NCBI GenBank assembly: GCA_046316025.1
Contig: JBKCXU010000020.1
Coordinates: forward strand, 1-33,297
Length of the DNA: 33,297 nt
Direction: 5' to 3'
From: JAJTHJ01 sp046316025
Lineage (GTDB): Bacteria > Pseudomonadota > Gammaproteobacteria > Burkholderiales > Burkholderiaceae_F
The notes beneath the pieces are model-generated. The model had not been told where the DNA came from. It did no database searches and worked only from the letters and a program-made list of their open reading frames with translations. Within the stretch, counting starts at the first letter, position 1. Every line of letters starts with the position of its first letter. Position numbers and translations under genes: made by a program. Shown piece by piece: positions 8,680 to 15,527 of the stretch.

Positions 8680-9789
8680 TCAAAAGCCGAGCCGGTTAAT
8701 GAGCACCGCGAACAAGCCGTCGATCACCACGATCAGCACGATGCTGGTGACCACCGCGCGCGTGGCCGACAGACCCACCGAGGCGGCACCCAGCCCGGTG
8801 CTCAAACCGCGATAACAACCGACCCCGGCGATCACCAGGCCGAACACCGCCGCCTTGATGAGACCTATGAATACATCGGTCATCGACGCCGCGCTGAGCA
8901 TCTGGCTGTAGAACTCCAAAAAGCCGATGTCGAAGCGCAGCATCACGAGCGCACCGCCAAAAAGGCCGATCAGATCGGCCAGCACCGCCAGCAGCGGCAG
9001 CACCAGCAGGCCCGCCAACAGGCGGGGCACCACCAGATAGGACACCGGCTCCAGGCCAAAGGTGACGAGCGCGTTAACCTCTTCGTTGACCTTCTGCGTG
9101 CCGATCTCGGCGGCAAACGCCGCCCCCGAGCGGCCGGCGAAAATGATCGCCGTCATCAGCGGCCCGAGCTCGCGCAGCATGGCGATGGTGACCCCGTTGA
9201 CGACGAAGATCACCGCGCCAAACTGCTGCGCCACCACGGCGATCTGGAAGGCGATGATCACCCCCATTAAAAAACCGACGAGCAGCGTGATGCCCACCGC
9301 GTTGGCGCCGGCTTCCTCGGCTACCGCCAGCACGGTGCGCCAGCGGATGCGCGCGGGGCGCAGCAGCGTCGCGGCGAGCACCGCAGTAGCCTGACCGAGA
9401 AATTCGATCAGCGCGCGCGCATCGGCCCAGTTGGCCGCGGCGGTACGGCCGAGCGACTCGACCAGCCCCGGCTGCTGCTCCGGCGTCTGCCGCGCCGCAA
9501 AGTCGCGCGCGTCAAACCCGTCGAGCAACCGTTGCAAGCGCGCATCCAGCCCCACCAACTCCACCGTCGCGCCGTTGCGCTGCGGCCAGAGCCGCGCCAG
9601 TTCGAACAACAGCGCGATGCCGCTGTCGTCGGCCTGGGTGACGGCGCTGGCGTCGATGCGCAGCGCCCCGCCGGTCTTGCCGTCCAGCCTGCGCGTGGTC
9701 TCGCGCCACAGCGCGCCCACGGTGCGATGGGTGAGCGGTCCCGCGAGGCGGATCTCGGTGGCGGCCGGCGCGGCTGTCGTTTTGCTCAT
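8680..9789 (-). CDS. MlaE-family permease with N-terminal STAS domain
   Basis: A 369-residue inner-membrane permease of the MCE lipid ABC transporter. Residues about 10-95 form a STAS-like domain (LRIDASAVTQADDSGIALLFEL is the conserved strand-helix). This equals a fused MlaB, explaining why no separate mlaB is present. From about 110 it is a MlaE permease, with EEAGANAVGITLLVGFLMGVI, the strongly conserved ELGPLMTAIIFAGRSGAAFAAEIGTQKVNEEVNAL loop and five to six helices. The ATG at 9789 is chosen because the STAS domain begins soon after it; the open frame upstream is not protein-like. It starts 32 bases after the last Mrp gene on the same strand, so read-through from the antiporter genes is likely. 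Confidence 0.9.
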   Translation of the reverse strand: MSKTTAAPAATEIRLAGPLTHRTVGALWRETTRRLDGKTGGALRIDASAVTQADDSGIALLFELARLWPQRNGATVELVGLDARLQRLLDGFDARDFAARQTPEQQPGLVESLGRTAAANWADARALIEFLGQATAVLAATLLRPARIRWRTVLAVAEEAGANAVGITLLVGFLMGVIIAFQIAVVAQQFGAVIFVVNGVTIAMLRELGPLMTAIIFAGRSGAAFAAEIGTQKVNEEVNALVTFGLEPVSYLVVPRLLAGLLVLPLLAVLADLIGLFGGALVMLRFDIGFLEFYSQMLSAASMTDVFIGLIKAAVFGLVIAGVGCYRGLSTGLGAASVGLSATRAVVTSIVLIVVIDGLFAVLINRLGF

Positions 9790-9821
9790 TTGGACATCAA
9801 TCCCGCGGCAACGGCCGCGGC

Positions 9822-11474
9822 CTAGCGACCGTAAGTCGCAGCCGGGGCGTAGAGCAGCGCCACACCAAAGAGCGCCGCCAGCAGCAGCAGCGACACGCCA
9901 GCCACCACCCATTGCCGCAGCAGCGCATCGCTGCGCGCCAGCAGCGCGCCGATGCGAGAGATAACACGCAGGCTGCCGTCGATAACCACCGCCACGTCGC
10001 CGGCAGGAACGCGTGGCAGCCGCTCGCCCCAGCGCGCGAGTGCCACCGCCAGCCCGCCGCCGACCAGCACTGGCCAGAACGTCGCCCACAGCGCTTTCGG
10101 TTCGAGCACGTCGGGAAAACTGCCGAGCGGCAAGGCGAGAAACAGAAGCCACGGGACGACGATCGAAGCCACGCCGGTCGCGAGCCACGGCAGCTTCAAG
10201 CCAGGCGCCGCTTGCGCCTCGGTAACGGTCGCCGCGGTCAACCGCACTCGGCGCAGAAAGTGCAGCATCAGCAATGTGGTGCCGATAGCGGATACGTAGG
10301 CGACCGTCGCCGCCCAGCTAAGCCCGAGCGCGTCCTTGACCGCCAGCTTGGCGACCGCGCCGCCCGTAAACGGCAGGCCGCCCAAACCGACCGCGATTAC
10401 GGCGGCGAGCGCGAACGTCCACCGCAACCGCGGCAGCGTGCTCGCAGCGACGACGCCCACCAGCAGGAACATCGCGCCCTTGACCAGGATGTGATGGCTT
10501 GCGTAGAACGCGGCGGCCAGTGCGGTGCCGGTGTCGCCCAACTCGATGCCGCTGCCGATCACCGCCACCGTGAAGCCCATCTGACTGACGCTCGAATAGG
10601 CGAGCACCACCTTGGGATGCGTCTGCGTAATGCCGACCGCGACGGCATAGAGCGCGGTGAACATGCCGGCCGCCGCCAGCGCGTGGCCCCAGCCAGCCAG
10701 CACTGGGTCGACCGGCAGAAAGCGGATCAGCCCGATGATCCCGGCCTTGACCACCGCGCCGCTCAGCACCGCCGAAGCTGGCATCGGCGCCGCCGCGTGC
10801 GCGAGCGGCATCCAGACGTGCAGCGGCACCAGGCCCGCCTTCAAGCCAAAGCCCACCACCATCAACGCGACGATCACATCACGGTGCGGCGCGGTCGGCA
10901 GCGCGGCCACGGCGTCGCGGATCAGCAGGCTGCCGTCGGGCGTGGCGGCGACGAGCAGCAGCATCGCCACCAGCACCAGCGTCTCGCCAACGAGCGCCAG
11001 CCCGAGGTAGATCGCCGCCGCCCGCCGCGCCGCGGCGCTTTCGTCCTGGAACACGAGGCCGGCGGCGCCGAAGGTCATCGTCGCCAGCAGCAGGTACAGC
11101 GTCACCATGTCGCCGGCGACGAACACGCCGAGGCAGCCGGTCGCCGCCATCAGCCAGCACACGGCAAAGCGCCCGCTGTTGGCCTGCCCGCGCTGGTAGG
11201 TCGCCGCAAAGGCGCCGGCTGCGATCCACAGCAGGGCCGCCACGCCAAGCAGGAGGGCACCCGGCGCATCGAGCACCAGCGTGGCGCGATAAAAACCCGC
11301 GCCGATGGTGAGCGGCTCGCCCACCGTGCCGAAGAGTGCTGCCGCCAGCGCCGGCAGCGGCGCCAGCGCCAGCCCATCCGTCATCCGCGCGCGCAGCGCG
11401 GGCGCAAGGCAGGCGGCCAGCAGCCCGATCGGCAACGCCAGCGTGGCGGCAAGCAGCGCGGCGGTCGCGGTCAT
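9822..11474 (-). CDS. Second Mrp antiporter D-type subunit (D'), TM5 glutamate absent
   Basis: A 550-residue proton-antiporter-like membrane protein of the NuoL/M/N-MrpD superfamily, with about 14 helices. The discontinuous-helix lysines are present: K212 in GFGLKAGLVPLHVWMP and K243 in GAVVKAGIIGLIRF. The late-helix lysine is also present in GLPFTGGAVAKLAVK. The TM5 segment reads GDMVTLYLLLATMTF (121-135). The upstream paralogue has ADLFTLYVALELLTF there, so the coupling glutamate becomes A131. Such subunits occur as D' in Mrp variants without a full-length MrpA. The ATG at 11474 overlaps the previous stop by 4 bases. It may be a structural subunit or a changed proton channel; function is inferred from family only. 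Confidence 0.85.
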   Translation of the reverse strand: MTATAALLAATLALPIGLLAACLAPALRARMTDGLALAPLPALAAALFGTVGEPLTIGAGFYRATLVLDAPGALLLGVAALLWIAAGAFAATYQRGQANSGRFAVCWLMAATGCLGVFVAGDMVTLYLLLATMTFGAAGLVFQDESAAARRAAAIYLGLALVGETLVLVAMLLLVAATPDGSLLIRDAVAALPTAPHRDVIVALMVVGFGLKAGLVPLHVWMPLAHAAAPMPASAVLSGAVVKAGIIGLIRFLPVDPVLAGWGHALAAAGMFTALYAVAVGITQTHPKVVLAYSSVSQMGFTVAVIGSGIELGDTGTALAAAFYASHHILVKGAMFLLVGVVAASTLPRLRWTFALAAVIAVGLGGLPFTGGAVAKLAVKDALGLSWAATVAYVSAIGTTLLMLHFLRRVRLTAATVTEAQAAPGLKLPWLATGVASIVVPWLLFLALPLGSFPDVLEPKALWATFWPVLVGGGLAVALARWGERLPRVPAGDVAVVIDGSLRVISRIGALLARSDALLRQWVVAGVSLLLLAALFGVALLYAPAATYGR

Positions 11475-12973
11475 CGCGCCTCCAGCACCGCGGCAGTGCG
11501 GCCCAGCGGCACCACGTCCACCGGCGCCCAGGCGAGCAGGCCCAGCAGCATCGACAGCAGCGCCAGGCCGAGCACGACCGCCTGCCGCGAGCGCGCCACG
11601 GGCGCGAGCAGCACCGGCGGCGCCTCGGTCGTGGCGAGCGCGCGCATCAACACCTGCACGACGTAAGCGGCAGTCAGCAGACCACCGCCGGCCAGCACCA
11701 GCACCCACCACCACTGCCCGGTCGCGAGCGACGCCGACAGCAGCATCCATTTGGCGAGGAATCCGCCCGCCGGCGGCAGGCCGATCAGCGCAATGCCGGC
11801 GAGTGCGAAGGCCCACACCGTCATCGGCAGCGTGCGCGCCAGCCCGCCTAGATTGGCTACGCGATCGTGGCCCAGCCCCGCGTACACGAGGCCGGCGGCC
11901 ATGAACATCGCCGCCTTGGCAGTGGCGTGCGACGCCAGTTGCATCATGCCGCCGGTCAGCGCGGTGGCGGTGGACTGACCGGCCGCTGCCGCGCCCAGCA
12001 CGAGCGGCAGCATCAGGAACAAGTACCCGAGCTGCGCCACGGTCGAGTAGGCGATCATCGGCTTCAAGCGCGCCTGCCGCAGCGCCACCGCACTGCCGAA
12101 CACGATCGCCGCCGCGCCGAGCGCCGCCAGCCCCTGCGCCGCCGCCAGCGTGACCACCGCCGGCAGCGCGTCCAGCCACAGCCGCAGCACGAGAAAGAAC
12201 GAGCCCTTGACCACCAGCGCCGACAGCAGCGCGCTCGCCGCCGCCGGCGCGCCCGCATGCGCCGGCGGCAGCCAAAGATGCAGCGGAAAGAGCGCGGTCT
12301 TGGCGAGCAGTCCCGCCGTCATCAGCGCCAGCGCGACCACGCTAATCGGCTCGGCGCGTGCCACGCGCGCCAGTTGGCCGATGTCGAGCGTGCCGTACGC
12401 GCCGTACAGCAGCGCCGCGCCCAGCAGATACAGCACCGAGCCGGCCAGCGCATACAGCAGGTAGCGCAGCGCTGCCTGCACGGTGTCGGCACGGCCCTCC
12501 AGACTCACCAGCGGCACCGCGGCAAAAGTCAGCAGTTCGAGCGCGACATAGAGCGTGAAGAGATCGGCGGCCAGCACCACCACCGTCAGCCCCGCCCACA
12601 CCGCGAGAAGTAACGTCCAGAACACGAAGGGCGCGCGCGCTTCGGCCACACCGGCCGGTGGCGTGAAGTCCTCTTGCGCGTAAAGCGCGATGGCAATCAA
12701 CACCACGTTGCTCGTCGCCAGCATCGCCAGCGACAGTCCGTCGGCGCGCAGCAGGATGCCGAGCGGCGGCGCCCAGCCGCCAATGGAGTAGACGATCGCG
12801 TCGCCGCGTTCGATCAGCGCCGCGCCGATGGCGATCGTCACCGCCGCGCCGAGCAGCAACGCGACGAGCGCGATCCGCCCGCCGTGGCGACCGCCGACGA
12901 AGAACGACAGCAGCACGCCCGCCACCGGCAGCAGCAGCGCGAGCACCAGCCAGTCGCCGCCAGGGGTGGTCAC
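11471..12973 (-). CDS. mnhD: Mrp cation/proton antiporter subunit D
   Basis: A 500-residue proton-conducting subunit of the Mrp complex, which exchanges Na+ or K+ for protons at the inner membrane. The key residues of the family are all visible: E146 in ADLFTLYVALELLTF (TM5), K225 in GLLAKTALFPLHLWLP, K256 in ALVVKGSFFL, and the late-helix lysine in LIGLPPAGGFLAKWMLL. Length agrees with MrpD. Translation starts at a GTG (12973) that overlaps the mnhC stop as GTGA, so initiation depends on ribosomes finishing mnhC. That includes translating the palindromic repeat in its tail. Confidence 0.9.
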   Translation of the reverse strand: MTTPGGDWLVLALLLPVAGVLLSFFVGGRHGGRIALVALLLGAAVTIAIGAALIERGDAIVYSIGGWAPPLGILLRADGLSLAMLATSNVVLIAIALYAQEDFTPPAGVAEARAPFVFWTLLLAVWAGLTVVVLAADLFTLYVALELLTFAAVPLVSLEGRADTVQAALRYLLYALAGSVLYLLGAALLYGAYGTLDIGQLARVARAEPISVVALALMTAGLLAKTALFPLHLWLPPAHAGAPAAASALLSALVVKGSFFLVLRLWLDALPAVVTLAAAQGLAALGAAAIVFGSAVALRQARLKPMIAYSTVAQLGYLFLMLPLVLGAAAAGQSTATALTGGMMQLASHATAKAAMFMAAGLVYAGLGHDRVANLGGLARTLPMTVWAFALAGIALIGLPPAGGFLAKWMLLSASLATGQWWWVLVLAGGGLLTAAYVVQVLMRALATTEAPPVLLAPVARSRQAVVLGLALLSMLLGLLAWAPVDVVPLGRTAAVLEAR

Positions 12974-13458
12974 GGCAAAGACCGATGCGCGCCGTCGCGC
13001 GGGCGCGGTTGTTCCGGAACGCTGCCCCCACCCCAGCCCTGCTTCGAAGGCGGGGGAGGGAGTCCCCCCCTCCCCTGCGCAGCGGGGGAGGGTTGGGGTG
13101 AGGGCGTGGGTGCCCCAACGCTGTGAGGCTCGTGGGCCGGGTCGGGCTGCGCGCGCGGCGCCTCCTCCAAGCTCGCCGCCGCACCCGCGTCCGCCAGCCG
13201 CAGCAGCAGCGCTACGGCCAGCGCGGTCGCCGCGAAGGCAACCACCATCCCGGTGATCACCAGCGCCTGCGGCACCGGATCGCCACCGAAGCCTGCCCCC
13301 GCGCCGCGCCGCGCAATCGTGCCGAACAGCAGGAACACCCCACTGCCCAGCACGTTGAAGGCGAGGATCTTGCGCAGCGGCTGGGGCAGCACGATCAGCC
13401 CGTACAGACCCAGGCCGACCAGCGCGGCACCGAGCAGACCATAGAGCGTGGCGTTCAT
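12970..13458 (-). CDS. mnhC: Mrp antiporter subunit C with repeat-derived C-terminal tail
   Basis: A 162-residue NuoK-like subunit of Mrp. The family part is residues 1 to about 95, with three helices and the conserved VPQALVITGMVVAFAATALAVALLLR. MrpC proteins are usually about 110-125 residues. Here a hydrophilic tail of roughly 65 residues follows, and residues 118-145 are encoded by a REP-like palindrome (13024-13105) that reads through as a Pro/Gly/Ser-rich segment. The frame stays open to a stop that overlaps the mnhD start. Homologous residues are intact, so the subunit is probably functional with an acquired disordered cytoplasmic or periplasmic tail. The ATG at 13458 overlaps the upstream stop by 4 bases. 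Confidence 0.9.
   Translation of the reverse strand: MNATLYGLLGAALVGLGLYGLIVLPQPLRKILAFNVLGSGVFLLFGTIARRGAGAGFGGDPVPQALVITGMVVAFAATALAVALLLRLADAGAAASLEEAPRAQPDPAHEPHSVGAPTPSPQPSPAAQGRGGLPPPPSKQGWGGGSVPEQPRPRDGAHRSLP
13024..13105. repeat. REP-like palindromic element inside mnhC (copy 3)
   Basis: This matches the core at 3616-3699 closely. It begins GCCCCCACCCCAGCCCT, contains GGCGGGGGAGGGAGT and CCCCTCCCCTGCG, and ends GCGGGGGAGGGTTGGGGTG. The copy at 3616-3699 is intergenic. This one lies in coding sequence, in frame and without stops on the minus strand, about 50 bases before the mnhC stop. Confidence 0.85.
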
Positions 13459-14399
13459 TCGCGCTCCGTGCGCTCCGGCGCGCCGGCCAGCAGCAGCGCC
13501 AACGTGACGGCCACGGTCGCGGTCATCGCCACCTCGATGGCGAGGATGATCGGTTTGGCGTAGTCGGCCGGGTAGGCGAGAAAGGCTTCGCCCAGCCACA
13601 GGCCGCCAAGGCCCACCAGCAGGAACAGCGCCGGCCCCGCCACCAGCAGCAGGCGCAGGCGGCGGCTGGCGACGGGCGGTGCGTCGGCCAGGCGCGTCAT
13701 CATCGCCAGCAACCACATCGCCGCCAGCACGGTGCCACCCGGGAACGCGCCGCCGGGGTGATCGGCGCCGACCCAGAACACGTACAGACCGACCACGATG
13801 CCGAGCGGGATCGCCAGCCGCGCGAAGAAGGCCAGCACGCCGCGCGGATCGGCCTCGTGGCGCGGCCCCGGCCGGCCGCCCCAGGCGCGCTCGGCCGCCA
13901 GCGACCAGACGCCCACCACCGCCAGCAGCAGCACGACTTTCTCCAGAAAGGTATCGAGGCCGCGAAAGGCCATCAGCACGCCCGTTACTGGGTTGCCGAG
14001 GCCGGTCGCGGCGAGGTTTTGCGCGACCGCCGGGCCGAGCGTGGGCGCCGGTTGAGGCAGCCACAGCACGATCGCGGCGAGCGCCAACGCAACCACCGCG
14101 GCCAGCAGCGCGGCGGCGAGCCGCCTAGCCGGTGCCGGCAAGGATTCGCCACCCTCTTCCGCCGCGCGCAGCCGCGCCGCGGCGCCGAGCAGCAGTGCGC
14201 CGGTCAAGCCACTGCCGATCGCGGCCTCGGTCAACGCCACGTCGGCAGCCGCAAGACGCACCCAGGCCAGTGCCACCAGCAGCCCGTAGGCGACGAAGCC
14301 CAGCACGGCCGCGTAGCCGCGCCGCGCGACCAGCGTGAACACGGCAAGTGCCAGAACCAGCGCGACCAGCCCCAGATCGAGCGCGACCGCCATGCTCAC
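13455..14399 (-). CDS. mnhB: Mrp antiporter subunit: MrpA C-terminal (DUF4040/MbhE) plus MnhB fusion
   Basis: A 314-residue two-part membrane protein. The first part (about 1-180) looks like the C-terminal portion of MrpA: a DUF4040-like segment with ADVALTEAAIGSGLTGALLLGA, then an MbhE-like helix with FRGLDTFLEKVVLLLAVVGVWSL. The second part (about 190-310) is MnhB, with LYVFWVGADHPGGAFPGGTVLAAMWLLAMMTRL. No full-length MrpA (about 800 residues) occurs in the window. Its antiporter-like N-terminal portion appears to be replaced by the second D-type subunit. The start is a GTG at 14399 that overlaps the mnhG stop as GTGA; an ATG six bases later (14393) is the alternative. GAGGGTGAG lies upstream of both. 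Confidence 0.87.
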   Translation of the reverse strand: MSMAVALDLGLVALVLALAVFTLVARRGYAAVLGFVAYGLLVALAWVRLAAADVALTEAAIGSGLTGALLLGAAARLRAAEEGGESLPAPARRLAAALLAAVVALALAAIVLWLPQPAPTLGPAVAQNLAATGLGNPVTGVLMAFRGLDTFLEKVVLLLAVVGVWSLAAERAWGGRPGPRHEADPRGVLAFFARLAIPLGIVVGLYVFWVGADHPGGAFPGGTVLAAMWLLAMMTRLADAPPVASRRLRLLLVAGPALFLLVGLGGLWLGEAFLAYPADYAKPIILAIEVAMTATVAVTLALLLAGAPERTERE

Positions 14400-14689
14400 G
14401 GCCGCTCACCCTCGCGCCGCGCCGCGCGGCCGATCAGTTGCGAGACGGTGGCGCTTGCCAGCAGCACCAGCGCCCAGACCGCCAGCAGCTTGACCGCGGC
14501 GAGCACGCCCGCCGCCTGCGGCAGCAGCCCCAGCACCACCAGGCCGAGGCCCAAGTTGTCCGCCTTGGTCAGCGCGTGCAGCCGGGTCAGCGTGTCAGGC
14601 AGCCGCAGCAGCCCGACCGTGCCGGCGACGAAGAACAGCAGCCCGGTGCCGACCGCGGCGTAGGTCCACAGATCGAGCCAGGAGGTCAT
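14396..14689 (-). CDS. mnhG: Mrp antiporter subunit G
   Basis: A 97-residue protein with three helices, the normal size for MnhG. The family motif is clear: VAGTVGLLRLPDTLTRLHALTKADNLGLGLVVLGLL. It is a small structural subunit of the Mrp complex. The ATG at 14689 overlaps the mnhF stop (ATGA), and its own stop overlaps the next start, so it is coupled on both sides. Confidence 0.92.
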   Translation of the reverse strand: MTSWLDLWTYAAVGTGLLFFVAGTVGLLRLPDTLTRLHALTKADNLGLGLVVLGLLPQAAGVLAAVKLLAVWALVLLASATVSQLIGRAARREGERP

Positions 14690-14982
14690 CGGTCGGCGCC
14701 GGCGTCGTCGGGCGCCGGGTCGGGGAGTTCCTGAGTCGAGCCCTTTTTGACGAAGGCGATCGACGCAAACGCCGCCAGCAGCGCGAGCACGAGCGCCACG
14801 TCCACCGCGCCGCCGGTGCGGGTGGCGGTGCCGAAGAGCAGCAAGGCCGCCACCCCGCCGGTGCCGAGCAGTTGCGCCGCCATGATCCGCTGCGCGCTGC
14901 TGCTGCCGCCCAGCACGCGCACGAGACCGAGCGCGACCGCGGCCAGCACCGCCATCGCGGCGACGAGCAGGAACTCGGTCAT
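14686..14982 (-). CDS. mnhF: Mrp antiporter subunit F
   Basis: A 98-residue small membrane subunit of Mrp. It has three helices, with the family-like RVLGGSSSAQRIMAAQLLGTGGVAALLLFGTATRTGGAVDVALVLALLAAFASIAFVKK region. The C-terminal tail is Asp/Pro-rich. The ATG at 14982 overlaps the mnhE stop by 4 bases; the long frame upstream of it on this strand is only mnhE and oprM-like gene shadow. Confidence 0.9.
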   Translation of the reverse strand: MTEFLLVAAMAVLAAVALGLVRVLGGSSSAQRIMAAQLLGTGGVAALLLFGTATRTGGAVDVALVLALLAAFASIAFVKKGSTQELPDPAPDDAGADR

Positions 14983-15482
14983 CGCGCCTCGACCCCCAGT
15001 ACGGGGGCCAGCCGGCCCTCTTCGGCCGCGAGCTGGCCGAGCACGTCCTGCCCGGTGTCGAGCGCGTGGTAGACCACCGCGCCGCCTTCGTCGCCGCAGG
15101 GCACGGTGCCGGGCATCAGGCTGGTGTAAGCGGTAAACGCCGCGCGCGCCGGGCCGGGCGGCAGGCCGGTCCGATAGCGGACGAAGCCCGGCCGCACCGG
15201 CAACGAAGGCGCAAACACGCGGCGCGCAACATCGACCCCGGCGACCACCGACTGCCACACAAAGCGCGGCAGCATCGAGAGCAGCGCCAGCGGCCGCACC
15301 GGCAGGCTGCCCGGCGGCAGCAGCCGCACACTGACCCAGGCCGCCGCCGCGGCGGCCAGCAGCCCCGCGGCGAGGTCGCCGGCTTGGGTGCCGATCAGCA
15401 CGATCCACAGTGCGTAGTAGCCGGCGGCGCGCAGGCCGAATGCGCGGGCGGTACCCGACGGAGTCTGCCGCGCATCGTGCAT
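14979..15482 (-). CDS. mnhE: Mrp antiporter subunit E
   Basis: A 167-residue subunit of the Mrp complex. It has a short N-terminal tail, two to three helices (about 15-65), then a soluble domain with RPGFVRYRTGLPPGPARAAFTAYTSLMPGTVP, the typical MnhE ATLxxSLTPGT-like region, and GQDVLGQLAAEEGRLAPVLGVE at the end. Normal length is about 160-170. I choose the ATG at 15482; a TTG at 15494 would add four residues. It is the first gene of the Mrp set and lies 45 bases after the efflux outer-membrane lipoprotein gene on the same strand, so it may be expressed from that transcript. Confidence 0.88.
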   Translation of the reverse strand: MHDARQTPSGTARAFGLRAAGYYALWIVLIGTQAGDLAAGLLAAAAAAWVSVRLLPPGSLPVRPLALLSMLPRFVWQSVVAGVDVARRVFAPSLPVRPGFVRYRTGLPPGPARAAFTAYTSLMPGTVPCGDEGGAVVYHALDTGQDVLGQLAAEEGRLAPVLGVEAR

Positions 15483-15527
15483 GGCTCGTTCCAACAGTCA
15501 GTCGCGCAGCGGCGATCGCAGCGCGCC

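Noticed and set aside
9912..11666. A 584-codon plus-strand frame opposite the D' and D antiporter genes
   Set aside because: Arg/His/Gln-rich low-complexity translation, no ribosome site or motif, antisense to genes with clear family signatures.
13000..13110. Frameshift or early truncation of mnhC at the repeat
   Set aside because: The frame is continuous through the repeat and ends in the same 4-base overlap style as its neighbours, so a translated insertion is the simpler reading.
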